Source of the DNA: Rhizobium sp. RU33A
GTDB lineage: Bacteria; Pseudomonadota; Alphaproteobacteria; Rhizobiales; Rhizobiaceae
Reading direction: 5' to 3'
Assembly (NCBI RefSeq): GCF_900156055.1
Contig: NZ_FTMQ01000002.1
Coordinates: forward strand, 620,001-684,000
DNA: 64,000 nucleotides
Part shown: piece after piece, positions 47,083-55,832 of the stretch
Position numbering within the stretch: position 1 is the first letter of the stretch
Layout: each line of letters starts with the position of its first letter
Translations under genes and position numbers: made by a program
The notes under the pieces: model-generated
Databases searched by the model: none
The model's input: only the letters and a program-made list of their open reading frames with translations
What the model was told of the DNA's origin: nothing

Positions 47083-47462
47083 GGCAGTTGTTTTCCTCCG
47101 TTTTCGCCTTCGTTTCTCGGCGCGCTGGCCAGACCGAGGCCTGTAATGTGGATCAGAGCGGTTTCGAGCCGCTTCAATTCGCCGGTCGTAAGTCTTCCAA
47201 TCTGCTGCCGGATCACATCCCGCCTCAAGGGGCAGAGTTTTTCGACCATGATCTGCGAGATTTCTTGCAGACCATTCTCAGGACTTGGAACAATGATCGG
47301 ACGAAGCGTTGGAGCGTCGATCAGATGCGTGGTCATCGGGCAGCAGAGGATCGTGCTGAATAGGCCGAGGAGTTCATCCCTCTGAAGGATCACCGCGGGT
47401 CTTGGTTTGCCCAATTCCCCCGGAAAGACTGCGATCACGATGTCCCCTCGCGTCAGCGTCAC
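47079..47462 (-). CDS. MazF/PemK-like toxin
   Basis: This 127-residue protein starts with the PemK/MazF pattern RGDIVIAVFPGELGKPRPAVILQ, then TILCCPMTTH and a RLTTGELKRLETAL C-terminal block, all consistent with an mRNA interferase fold. It overlaps the antitoxin gene upstream by 4 nt and the dihydropyrimidinase gene downstream by 4 nt. The module is therefore embedded in, and coupled to, a metabolic operon. The last 20 residues (PRNEGENGGKQLP) look like a non-conserved tail. RNA cleavage activity is inferred from the family. Confidence 0.85.
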   Translation of the reverse strand: MTLTRGDIVIAVFPGELGKPRPAVILQRDELLGLFSTILCCPMTTHLIDAPTLRPIIVPSPENGLQEISQIMVEKLCPLRRDVIRQQIGRLTTGELKRLETALIHITGLGLASAPRNEGENGGKQLP

Positions 47463-47671
47463 AGCTTGTCCCAGTCGATCGGGCCGACGGCTTGGATCCA
47501 GTCGGTCACGTCGTCCTGATCTTCACCTTCAGCGATTCTTCGCGCCTCCTCTTCGAGCTGGGCTCGCATGGTTTCGTTATCGAGATCGGGCACCCAGAGT
47601 TCGATCGCTCGATAGCCACGCCGCAACAGGTCAGCCCGCTCTTCCTGTGACAATTCCCTCGGTCGTCCCAT
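47459..47671 (-). CDS. MazE-like antitoxin
   Basis: This 70-residue acidic protein reads MGRPRELSQEERADLLRRGY, then IELWVPDLDNETMRAQLEEEARRIAEGEDQ, matching the MazE-type antitoxins annotated beside PemK/MazF toxins: a basic N-terminal DNA-binding part and an acidic, probably disordered C-terminus. The ATG at 47671 has GGGAG 7 nt upstream. It overlaps the toxin gene by 4 nt and lies 38 nt after the carbamoyl hydrolase gene. Confidence 0.82.
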   Translation of the reverse strand: MGRPRELSQEERADLLRRGYRAIELWVPDLDNETMRAQLEEEARRIAEGEDQDDVTDWIQAVGPIDWDKL

Positions 47672-47709
47672 GGTTCGCTCCCGTTCAGGACTGTTCGCAA
47701 GCCCTGATC

Positions 47710-48963
47710 CTACGCCACAATCTCCGCCGTCTCCAGAACCGCCCGCAGCAACACGTCGCATCCCGAGCTCGCCCATTCCTTGGAAATCTCCTCCGCTTCA
47801 TTGTGGCTCAATCCGCCGACGCACGGGCACATGATCATGGTCGACGGCGCGACCTTGGCCGCCCAGCAGGCGTCGTGGCCGGCGCCGGAGATGATGTTCA
47901 TGTGGGAATAACCGAGGTCTTCGGCCGCCTTGCGGACGGAGGCGACGAGCTTTTCGTCGAAGGTGACCGGATCGAAATGGCCGACGGCCTCAACCGAACA
48001 GCCGACGCCGAGCGCCGAACAGATCTCGGCGGCCTTGGCCTCGATCGTCGAGCGCATGCGGTCGAGCTTCTCCTGGCTCGGCGTGCGAATGTCGACGGTG
48101 AAGACAACAGTGCCGGGCAGCACATTGCGGGAGTTGGGCGAGAATTTCACCTGCCCGACGCCGCCGACGGCGCCGGGTTGTTCACTCATCGCGACGTTCT
48201 GGACCATCTCCATGATCCGGGCCATGGCAAGGCCGGCATTGACGCGCAGGTTCATCGGGGTGGAGCCTGTATGGGCTTCGCGGCCGGTGAGTGTAAACTC
48301 CAGCCACCACAGGCCCTGACAGTGGGTGACGACGCCGATCTGCTTGTCCTCGGCTTCGAGGATGGGCCCCTGTTCGATGTGGTACTCGAAATAGGCGTGC
48401 ATCTTTCGGGCGCCGACCACTTCGTCGCCCAGCCAGCCGATGCGCTTCAGCTCGTCGCCGAAGGTCTTGCCGTCCATGTCCTTGCGGGCATAGGCGTAAT
48501 CCTGGGTGAGCACGCCGGCGAAGACGCCGGATGCCAGCATGGCGGGCGCAAAACGGGCGCCTTCCTCATTGGTCCAGTTGGTGACGACGATGGGGTGCTT
48601 GGTCTTGATGTTGAGGTCGTTCATCGACCTGATCACTTCAAGGCCTGCCAGCACGCCGAGCACGCCGTCATACTTGCCGCCGGTCGGCTGGGTGTCGAGA
48701 TGGCTGCCGATATAAACGGGCAGGGCGTCGGCGTCGGTGCCGGGGCGGGTCATGAACATGTTGCCCATGGTATCGACGCCCATGGTCAGCCCCGCATCCT
48801 CGCACCAGCGTTGGAAGAGGCGGCGGCCTTCGGCGTCTTCATCGGTCAGGGTCTGGCGATTGTTGCCGCCGGCAATGCCGGGGCCGATCTTCGCCATCTC
48901 CATGAGCATGTCCCACAGACGATCGCCGTTCACGCGAAGGTTGTTGCCGGGTTGCGCCGTCAT
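47710..48963 (-). CDS. Zn-dependent N-carbamoyl amino-acid hydrolase (beta-ureidopropionase type)
   Basis: This 417-residue M20-family amidohydrolase cleaves N-carbamoyl-beta-alanine or related N-carbamoyl amino acids to the amino acid, ammonia and CO2. Metal ligands appear in YIGSHLDTQPTGG, TNEEGARF, HIEQGPILE and SGAGHDACWAA, the pattern of HyuC/AmaB/PydC enzymes. It is the third step of pyrimidine degradation. Allantoate amidohydrolase is a close alternative, but the neighbourhood of dihydropyrimidinase favours ureidopropionase. It is first in the minus-strand unit and divergent from the TetR gene. Confidence 0.9.
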   Translation of the reverse strand: MTAQPGNNLRVNGDRLWDMLMEMAKIGPGIAGGNNRQTLTDEDAEGRRLFQRWCEDAGLTMGVDTMGNMFMTRPGTDADALPVYIGSHLDTQPTGGKYDGVLGVLAGLEVIRSMNDLNIKTKHPIVVTNWTNEEGARFAPAMLASGVFAGVLTQDYAYARKDMDGKTFGDELKRIGWLGDEVVGARKMHAYFEYHIEQGPILEAEDKQIGVVTHCQGLWWLEFTLTGREAHTGSTPMNLRVNAGLAMARIMEMVQNVAMSEQPGAVGGVGQVKFSPNSRNVLPGTVVFTVDIRTPSQEKLDRMRSTIEAKAAEICSALGVGCSVEAVGHFDPVTFDEKLVASVRKAAEDLGYSHMNIISGAGHDACWAAKVAPSTMIMCPCVGGLSHNEAEEISKEWASSGCDVLLRAVLETAEIVA

Positions 48964-49099
48964 TGCAGATCCTCACCTGTTTGTCAGAACCGGATCTTCC
49001 GCCCGATTCCCATGTTCCCCGGGGTCAGCAGCAGCGGCTTGTGTTGTTTTTTCCGCTGTCGTATCGGCAGTTGCCTTTATTTGACATCTGTCCAATAAT

Positions 49100-49115
49100 T
49101 TGACCGACTGGTAAA
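49100..49115. promoter_or_regulatory. RutR-like operator candidate
   Basis: TTGACCGACTGGTAAA matches 12 of 14 defined positions of the E. coli RutR site TTGACCA-NN-TGGTCAA. It lies midway between the divergent carbamoyl hydrolase gene (137 nt) and the TetR/RutR-like gene (135 nt). This is the expected place for autorepression and control of the catabolic genes. Confidence 0.6.
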
Positions 49116-49249
49116 ACATTACAACTTCCATCACGGCACTCAAGACGAAATCGGCAAAATTCTGCGACAAAAAATAAAGCAGATGCCCAGATTTTGGGCT
49201 TCAATATTGCTGAGCGAGTTCAGTATCTTAGGCGGGGAACAACTCTAAG

Positions 49250-49903
49250 ATGGCAATACCGAGAGCGGCGCAAACCCAGAGGCGGACGCGAATCCAGGAG
49301 GAGAAGGAGGAGCTCATCCTGGAGGCGGCGTTGGAGGTGTTCTCGCAGCGGGGTTTCCACGGCTCGACGATCGACCAGATCGCCGAGGTCGCGGGCATGT
49401 CGAAGCCCAACCTGCTCTACTATTTCCGCACCAAGGAAGCCATGCACCGGGCGCTGATCGACCGTGTGCTGGAGAACTGGCTGGAGCCACTGCAGGCCTT
49501 CGACGCAGACGGCGACCCCGAACACGAGATCAGGTCCTATATACGCCGCAAGCTGGAGATGGCGCGGGAGTTCCCGCGCGAAAGCCGGCTGTTTGCCAAC
49601 GAGATCCTGCAGGGTGCGCCGCATATCGCCGGCGTGCTCGAAGGGCCGTTGAAGGAGCTCGTGGACGAGAAGGCCGAGGTCATCAGGGCCTGGATTGCCG
49701 CGGCCAAGATCCGGGAATGCGACCCGCATCACATGATCTTCTCGATCTGGTCGACGACGCAGCATTATGCTGACTTCGACGTCCAGGTCCGGTCCGTGCT
49801 GGGAGCGGGCCGCGAAGGCGAGCACCGCTTCGAGACGGCCGCGTCCTTCCTCGAAGGTCTCTTCGTGCACGGCCTCATCCTGAAGCCTGACGTCAGTCCC
49901 TGA
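49250..49903 (+). CDS. TetR-family regulator, RutR-like
   Basis: This 217-residue regulator has an N-terminal helix-turn-helix (QIAEVAGMSKPNLLYYF) and a ligand domain with RKLEMAREFPRESRLFANEILQGAP and FSIWSTTQHYADFDVQV, which are hallmark RutR segments. RutR senses uracil (thymine) and controls pyrimidine use. In this locus it should control the reductive pathway rather than the Rut pathway, whose genes are absent. The ATG is at 49250. Its 3' end overlaps the convergent DMT gene by 11 nt. Confidence 0.88.
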   Translation: MAIPRAAQTQRRTRIQEEKEELILEAALEVFSQRGFHGSTIDQIAEVAGMSKPNLLYYFRTKEAMHRALIDRVLENWLEPLQAFDADGDPEHEIRSYIRRKLEMAREFPRESRLFANEILQGAPHIAGVLEGPLKELVDEKAEVIRAWIAAAKIRECDPHHMIFSIWSTTQHYADFDVQVRSVLGAGREGEHRFETAASFLEGLFVHGLILKPDVSP

Positions 49904-50834
49904 GCAGACCCATCACCAGAAGTCCGGCCGCTGTCACCAGTGCTCCAAGGAAGACGGCCGGGCTTGCCCAGCCGTGGCCTATGAGGCCTTCCAGCAGGAT
50001 GATGAAGGTCGGCGTTAGATAGCCGTAGCCCAAAACCTTGGGTGCCGGCAGGCGCATGGAAGCGTATTGCAGCAGCATGAAGGTGAGCGCTGTCGTCACG
50101 ATCGACAAATAGGCGATCGTCGCCCAGACCATGGGAGGCAGGCTGACAAAATCCGCCGTTGCGAGTGGTACGGCACCGGTTGGCAGGAGCCAGGGGATGG
50201 TAAAGACCACGACCCAGAAACCGAAGGCAACCGGGTTGTCTCCCTGATTGAACTTGCGGATCAGCGGCACATAGGCACCGTGGCAGATGACGCCGACAAA
50301 AAAGATCAGTTCGCCGCGTCCGACATCGAAGGACAGGATCGCCTGGACGTCGGCGCGGAAGATAACCCAGATCGCACCGAGGGCTGCAATCACGAGTGCA
50401 ATGAACACCTCCGGGCGAGTTTTCTGCCCGATGAAGAGAAGCGCGAAGCCGGCGCTGATCAATGGCATCAGCGTGAAGACGGCACCTGTCTGCACAGGGC
50501 TGGTGAATTCCAGCGCCACGAACATGGTCAGCATGTAGACGGCGATCAGGCCGCCGAGCAGGGCGAATCGCCAGATCCGCTGCGGTGTTCGGAACGGAAC
50601 GCGCAGGATGCCGAAGGTCAGGACACCCATGACGACGACCGTCATCAGGTAACGCCAGAGGGTCAGCGGACCGGCATTCATGTGCTGCGCCGCCATGCCG
50701 CCGAAGGAGAAGGACCCGGCGATCAGGGCGGCAAAGAGCAGCATCGCCGCATGCGCCTTCAGTTTTTCCCGGCCCTTGGCATGGACGGTATGTCGGTTCA
50801 CGGAGGAGGTGACGGGTGGGGCTTGCTCTGTCAT
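49893..50834 (-). CDS. DMT-family (EamA) permease
   Basis: This 313-residue protein has ten hydrophobic helices in two EamA repeats; both repeat ends show the family pattern (ALIAGSFSFGGMAAQ... and PKVLGYGYLTPTFIILLEGLIG). Members export amino acids or metabolites. The ATG at 50834 is chosen as it starts just before the first repeat; an in-frame ATG at 50903 would add 23 charged residues. No substrate is deducible. Confidence 0.87.
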   Translation of the reverse strand: MTEQAPPVTSSVNRHTVHAKGREKLKAHAAMLLFAALIAGSFSFGGMAAQHMNAGPLTLWRYLMTVVVMGVLTFGILRVPFRTPQRIWRFALLGGLIAVYMLTMFVALEFTSPVQTGAVFTLMPLISAGFALLFIGQKTRPEVFIALVIAALGAIWVIFRADVQAILSFDVGRGELIFFVGVICHGAYVPLIRKFNQGDNPVAFGFWVVVFTIPWLLPTGAVPLATADFVSLPPMVWATIAYLSIVTTALTFMLLQYASMRLPAPKVLGYGYLTPTFIILLEGLIGHGWASPAVFLGALVTAAGLLVMGLLRD

Positions 50835-50978
50835 CGGATGTCTTTCGGCTCCAAGCCCGTCTCGCCGTTTGCGTGACTTGACCCGACCGTCTTTCTCATT
50901 CATCTGCGATCCCGGCGGATGCGCGCACCATGCGCCGCCCCGCTAGATCCTTCCGGCAGTTAATCGAAAGCGGACCTT

Positions 50979-51611
50979 ATGACAACGATGATCGGCTTCA
51001 CTGATACCGACAAGAGCACCAGTGCGGTGCTGCAGGATGTGATCGACTCGATGGATGAGGATCACGTCACGCTGCGGCAGATCCTTCAGAAGATGGGTGA
51101 AAGCGGGCTACTGCTGCTTTGCGGCCTGTTGTCTCTCCCCTTCCTGGTGCCTGTTTCGATCCCGGGTGTCTCGACTGTCTTCGGTGCCGGCATCGTGCTG
51201 ATCGGGATCGCGATCACCTTCAACCGCTTTCCGTGGCTGCCGAAGAAGGTGGCCGACCGCAAGCTCGATCGGGCGCGCCTCGTCCCAGTTCTGGAGCGAG
51301 GTCTCAAGATCCTGAGAAAGGTCGACCATTATGTCCGTCCCCGCTTGCTGGGCCTAACGCACGGGGCGCTGGTCAACCGTATCAACGGTGTCGTTCTGAC
51401 GGCCGCCGGCGTGCTCTTGATGATGCCGCTCGGCTTCATTCCGTTCTCGAACACGCTGCCCGGTGTGGCGATCCTGCTTCTGTCGACGGGCATTTCTCAA
51501 CGGGACGGAATTGTCGTTGCCATGGGACACCTGATGGTGCTGCTGACGCTCGTCTATTTCTCGGCGCTTGCCTATGCCGGGTTCGCCGCCGGCCAGAGCC
51601 TGCTCGGTTGA
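50979..51611 (+). CDS. exoD: ExoD-family membrane protein
   Basis: This 210-residue protein has the ExoD pattern: LLLCGLLSLPFLVPVSIPGVSTVFG, then PWLPKKVADRKLD, a hydrophobic pair around VLTAAGVLLMMPLGFIPFSN, and a C-terminal hydrophobic region. In Sinorhizobium meliloti exoD affects exopolysaccharide synthesis, alkali tolerance and nodule invasion; its biochemical function is unknown. It is transcribed alone, divergent from the DMT gene, and ends 19 nt before the stop of the convergent GGDEF-EAL gene. Confidence 0.9.
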   Translation: MTTMIGFTDTDKSTSAVLQDVIDSMDEDHVTLRQILQKMGESGLLLLCGLLSLPFLVPVSIPGVSTVFGAGIVLIGIAITFNRFPWLPKKVADRKLDRARLVPVLERGLKILRKVDHYVRPRLLGLTHGALVNRINGVVLTAAGVLLMMPLGFIPFSNTLPGVAILLLSTGISQRDGIVVAMGHLMVLLTLVYFSALAYAGFAAGQSLLG

Positions 51612-51630
51612 TCCATCGCCTCAGCACGGT

Positions 51631-54324
51631 TCACGCGCTTCGCTGCAGCAGGTCCTCGCGCTGCAGGGCATGTTTCCTTGCAAAATCGATGAAACTGTCC
51701 GGGCTCATCGGCCGCGCCAGCGCGTAGCCCTGCAGCGTCTGGCAACCGAGATCGCGCAGGATCGCCGCATGTTCCATGGTTTCCACGCCCTCTGCGACGA
51801 TGCCGATCCCGTAGGAGCGGCCGATATCAACGATCGAGCTGATCAGCTTGCGCTGCGCCGGGCTGTTGACGATCGGGGCCACCAGTTGCCGGTCGATCTT
51901 CAAGCGGCTCGGCGATAGCTTGATCAGCGAGAGGATTGAGGCGTAACCGGTGCCGAAATCATCGATTTCGATGGCAATGCCCTGAGTGCGGATGCGCTCG
52001 AGGCTCTCCGCCACGGCGTCGGCCTTGTCGTCGAAGGAAATCGATTCCAGCAATTCGAATGAAAGGCTGCCCGGCTTGAAGTCTAGCCTGGTCAGGTGGT
52101 CAAGCAGCTTATCCTCGAACAGCCTTTGGGCAGAGATGTTGACCGAGACATGCTCGATGCCCAAGCCCTCGGTCTTCCAGTGCGCCAGCTGCTCGAGTGC
52201 CTGATCGAGAATACTCGCATCGATCTGGGACACGACATTGAGGTTTTCGGCCGTTTCGAGAAATGCGTTGGGTGCGAGGATGCCTTTTTCCGGGTGACGC
52301 CAGCGGGCAAGCGCCTCGACACCGTTGATCGCCAGCGTTCGGGCATCGAATTGCGGCTGATACCAGGCTATGAAATCGTCATCGCCCAAGGATCGAAGAA
52401 TGGCGTCGGCGGTGCGCTTGATGTTGATCGTACGGGCGCGCAGCTGGTCGTTGAAGCGCTCGACGCGATTGCGGCCACGGCGTTTTGCCTCGTAGAGCGC
52501 GATGTCCGCATTGACGAGGAGCTGTTCGGCGGTCAGTTCGGGCTCGATCCTGTCGGCGATGCCGATCGATGCGCCGACACGGCATTCGTGTCCGTTGTAG
52601 ACGATGGGCCGGTTAACGGCTGAGATCAGGTTCGACCCCATGGCCTCGTAGCCTTCGGAGAGATCGCAGCCCTGGCAGACGATGACGAATTCATCGCCGC
52701 CGATGCGCGCGACGAAATCGCATTCACCGACCATGCTCTGCAGTTCCTGCGCGACATGGCGAAGAATGGCGTCGCCGGCACCATGGCCAAGCGTGTCGTT
52801 GATTTCCTTGAAGCGATCCAGATCCATGTGGAGCACGGTCAGCCTCCCGCCGGGCCGATCCGCGCCTGCAACCAGTGCCTCAAGGCGCTGGTCCAGATAG
52901 CGGCGATTGGGCAGGCCAGTCAGCGCATCATGCAGCGAATTGTATTCCATCCGCTGCCGTGCGGTTTCCAGTTCCTCGTTGCGCTGTGCCGTCTCGCGCT
53001 GCGCTTTGCGGAGGTTCTCCTGCAGATTGATGTCGGCGCTGACATCCCAGTTAACGCCTAGCACGCTGACCGGTCCTTTTTCATCTCTGGAAATCGCGCC
53101 AACGGTTCGGATGTGGCAGATTTCACCGCCGTCGCGGATGATGCGGAACTGGGTCTCGTAGAGAGTGTCTTTCTCGATTGCCTTCGCGAGCGCTTCATCC
53201 GATGCGGCTAGGTCGTCGGGGTGTACGCAGGATTTCCAGACGTCGTAGCAGGCCGCAACATCGCGGTTGACGCCATAGATCTGGTACATTCGCTCATCCC
53301 AGGTGATCTGGCCGGAGGCGAGATCAAGCTCCCAGATCCCGATCCGCGAGGCGTCCAGCGCGAGACCCAATCGGTGTGATACCGCTGTCAACTGCTCCTC
53401 GCGTTGCCGCAAAGCCGCATAGTTGCGCTGCCGCTCCCGCATCAGGCCGGCCACCCAGATGACGCTGCCGGCGATCAGCGCAGACATGGCGGCAATCATG
53501 CCGCGGATCAGGATGTCGGGGCGGCTCATCGCGTGCCAGCCACCCTTGGGCACTGCCGAAATGGACCATTTCTCGTTGCCGAAATCTACGGTCATTGTGA
53601 CCGGATCGTCGGTCAGGATGTGGCTGTCGCCGTAGATGACGGCCCGGCTTCCCGTTTTCTGACTGTCATCGGTAATGGTAATGGCGAGCGGCAGATCGGG
53701 GGCTCTGAGCCCGCTGTCGTCATAGAGCCTCGCGACATCGACGACGCCCGCCAAGCCACCCCAAAAGACCCGGTTGCCCTCGTCATTGGTCATCTTCACG
53801 GGCAGTGTGATGATGAGGCCCATGGCGCCATTCTTGAGCGGCAGCGGGCCGCTGATGATGGTCCTGCCCTCGTCGCGCAACTGACGCGCCTCTTCCTCGC
53901 CATTCGGTGGCGGGAGTATCCAATGCCCGATGAAGGATTTGTTGTCCTCGTAAGGGTGGACGAAACTCGTGATCAAGTTCGGCGCCGCGGCGATGTTGCC
54001 GATCTGGGAGGGCGTCGAAAGCAGGCTGGATGCCAGCGCCTCGAAACGCCTCTGCGTGACATAAGGCTCGGTCCCGATCACCGCGACCATGCCCTGCAAA
54101 AGCTTTATATTGGCGTTGATGTTGGCTTCGAGCTTGGTGCGGATCAGGCCCAGGTTTTCCTCGACCGCATTGCGGGCCGCCTCGCGGCTTAATCGCTGCT
54201 GCTGAAGGTCGGCATACAAGGCAGACACGGCGACGCCGACGAGGACGATGGCGCTCGGAATGAGGATCTGCAGGCGCGATCGCAGGCTCGATCCACCATC
54301 CGTATTCTTGCTCTTAATCGCCAT
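51631..54324 (-). CDS. CHASE-PAS-GGDEF-EAL cyclic-di-GMP enzyme
   Basis: This 897-residue membrane protein has a helix near residues 18-38, a periplasmic CHASE-like domain (about 50-270), a second helix (about 275-300) and a PAS/PAC domain (about 320-450). A GGDEF domain follows with RIGGDEFVIVC (near 541), and an EAL domain with VEALARWRHPEKG (near 669) and DDFGTGYASI. Both catalytic motifs are intact, so it may make and degrade cyclic di-GMP, with one activity dominating. The ATG at 54324 is preceded by AAGGAG; a longer in-frame reading runs into preA and is rejected. It lies downstream of preA, after a terminator. Confidence 0.93.
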   Translation of the reverse strand: MAIKSKNTDGGSSLRSRLQILIPSAIVLVGVAVSALYADLQQQRLSREAARNAVEENLGLIRTKLEANINANIKLLQGMVAVIGTEPYVTQRRFEALASSLLSTPSQIGNIAAAPNLITSFVHPYEDNKSFIGHWILPPPNGEEEARQLRDEGRTIISGPLPLKNGAMGLIITLPVKMTNDEGNRVFWGGLAGVVDVARLYDDSGLRAPDLPLAITITDDSQKTGSRAVIYGDSHILTDDPVTMTVDFGNEKWSISAVPKGGWHAMSRPDILIRGMIAAMSALIAGSVIWVAGLMRERQRNYAALRQREEQLTAVSHRLGLALDASRIGIWELDLASGQITWDERMYQIYGVNRDVAACYDVWKSCVHPDDLAASDEALAKAIEKDTLYETQFRIIRDGGEICHIRTVGAISRDEKGPVSVLGVNWDVSADINLQENLRKAQRETAQRNEELETARQRMEYNSLHDALTGLPNRRYLDQRLEALVAGADRPGGRLTVLHMDLDRFKEINDTLGHGAGDAILRHVAQELQSMVGECDFVARIGGDEFVIVCQGCDLSEGYEAMGSNLISAVNRPIVYNGHECRVGASIGIADRIEPELTAEQLLVNADIALYEAKRRGRNRVERFNDQLRARTINIKRTADAILRSLGDDDFIAWYQPQFDARTLAINGVEALARWRHPEKGILAPNAFLETAENLNVVSQIDASILDQALEQLAHWKTEGLGIEHVSVNISAQRLFEDKLLDHLTRLDFKPGSLSFELLESISFDDKADAVAESLERIRTQGIAIEIDDFGTGYASILSLIKLSPSRLKIDRQLVAPIVNSPAQRKLISSIVDIGRSYGIGIVAEGVETMEHAAILRDLGCQTLQGYALARPMSPDSFIDFARKHALQREDLLQRSA

Positions 54325-54454
54325 GGTCTCCTTGCCCGGCTGGCCCGGTCTGACGAATATGCGGTCAGTCCCGATGGCGGGATGGTGGAGTATAGCGCTG
54401 AATAATTTCTGAAGGTGTGGGCGAAAGTTCGAGTTTTTCTTCTGCCGAAAGGTA

Positions 54455-54476
54455 TCCGGCCCGCAAGCGGGCCGGA
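54455..54476 (-). terminator. Terminator after preA
   Basis: TCCGGCCCGC-AA-GCGGGCCGGA is a perfect 10-bp inverted repeat, 16 nt past the preA stop on the minus strand, followed there by TACCTTTCGG. It closes the preT-preA unit before the GGDEF-EAL gene. Confidence 0.65.
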
Positions 54477-54491
54477 CTTGCTTGACCGAGA

Positions 54492-55805
54492 CTATTCTGC
54501 CGCCTGCACGGCCATCGGATTGTTCGGATGGGTCGTCCAGTTGGCATAATTCGGATCGACAGGGCGGCCGGTACGCTGGTCGAGGGCGCCGGTTGGCAGT
54601 TCGACCATGGTGATGCAGTTCTCGACGGGACAGACGTTGACGCAGAGATTGCAGCCGACGCATTCGTCTTCCATCACCTCGAAATGCCTGACGCCATCGA
54701 CCATGCTCGTGATCGCCTGGTGCGAGGTGTCCTCGCAGGCGATGTGGCAGCGGCCGCATTTGATGCAGGCGTCCTGGTCGATATGGGCCTTGGCGATGTA
54801 GTTGAGGTTGAGATACTGCCAGTCAGTGACGTTGGGCACTGCGCGACCGCAGATGTCGTCGAGGCTGGCATGGCCCTTGGCATCCATCCAGTCGTTGAGG
54901 CCTGATATCATCTCCTGGACGATCTTGAAGCCGTAGGTCATGGCCGCCGTGCAGACCTGCACATTGCCGGCCCCGAGCGCCAGGAATTCAGCCGCATCGC
55001 GCCAGGTTGTCACACCGCCGATGCCTGAGATCGGCAAACCATAGGTTTCCGGATCGCGGGCGATCTCGGCGACCATGTTGAGCGCGATCGGCTTCACCGC
55101 CGGACCGCAATAGCCGCCATGGGTGCCCTTGCCGCCGACGGTGGGCGAGGGGGCAAAGCTGTCGAGATCAACAGAGACGATCGAGTTGATCGTGTTGATC
55201 AGCGAGACGGCATCCGTGCCGCCCGCCTTTGCCGCACGCGCCGGCTTGCGGATATCCGCGATGTTGGGCGTCAGCTTGGTGATGACGGGCATGCGGGTAT
55301 ACTGCTTGCACCAGCGAACGACCATTTCGATATATTCCGGTACCTGTCCGACGGCGGCCCCCATGCCGCGTTCGGACATGCCGTGCGGACAGCCGAAGTT
55401 GAGCTCGATGCCATCAGCACCGGTCTCTTCCACGAGCGGCAGGATCGCCTTCCACTCTTCCTCGACGCAAGGGACCATGATCGAGGCGACAAGCGCCCGG
55501 TCCGGCCAGTTCATCTTGACCTGTTTCATCTCCTGCAGGTTCACCTGCAGGGGGCGATCGGTGATCAGTTCGATGTTGTTCAAGCCGAGAAGGCGGCGGT
55601 CAGCACCCCAGATCGCGCCGTAGCGCGGGCCGTTGACATTTACGACCGGCGGTCCCTCGGAGCCGAGTGTCTTCCAGACGACGCCGCCCCAGCCTGCCTT
55701 GAAGGCACGCTCGACATTGTAGGCCTTGTCGGTCGGCGGGGCCGAAGCCAGCCAGAAGGGGTTGGGCGACTTGATGCCGACGAAGTTATTGCGAAGATCA
55801 GCCAT
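54492..55805 (-). CDS. preA: NAD-dependent dihydropyrimidine dehydrogenase subunit PreA
   Basis: This 437-residue protein has an N-terminal FMN TIM barrel like dihydroorotate dehydrogenase, with the active-site loop FGCPHGMSERGMGAAVGQ containing the proton-donor Cys. A C-terminal pair of [4Fe-4S] motifs follows: CIKCGRCHIAC and CVGCNLCVNVC. With PreT it reduces uracil and thymine to dihydro forms, the first step of the reductive pathway completed by the hydrolases at 45.6-49.0 kb. It begins 27 nt after preT. Confidence 0.96.
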   Translation of the reverse strand: MADLRNNFVGIKSPNPFWLASAPPTDKAYNVERAFKAGWGGVVWKTLGSEGPPVVNVNGPRYGAIWGADRRLLGLNNIELITDRPLQVNLQEMKQVKMNWPDRALVASIMVPCVEEEWKAILPLVEETGADGIELNFGCPHGMSERGMGAAVGQVPEYIEMVVRWCKQYTRMPVITKLTPNIADIRKPARAAKAGGTDAVSLINTINSIVSVDLDSFAPSPTVGGKGTHGGYCGPAVKPIALNMVAEIARDPETYGLPISGIGGVTTWRDAAEFLALGAGNVQVCTAAMTYGFKIVQEMISGLNDWMDAKGHASLDDICGRAVPNVTDWQYLNLNYIAKAHIDQDACIKCGRCHIACEDTSHQAITSMVDGVRHFEVMEDECVGCNLCVNVCPVENCITMVELPTGALDQRTGRPVDPNYANWTTHPNNPMAVQAAE

Positions 55806-55832
55806 GTTTCAAATCCTCTCGAGAGCGGTGCG

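Noticed and set aside
47407..49098. Open frame of 563 codons opposite the carbamoyl hydrolase and antitoxin
   Set aside because: No domain, covers several real genes on the other strand, and its composition is shadow-like.
54325..54759. 145-residue N-terminal extension of the GGDEF-EAL protein
   Set aside because: It would run across the terminator and into preA. The ATG at 54324 has a strong ribosome site and starts just before the membrane anchor.
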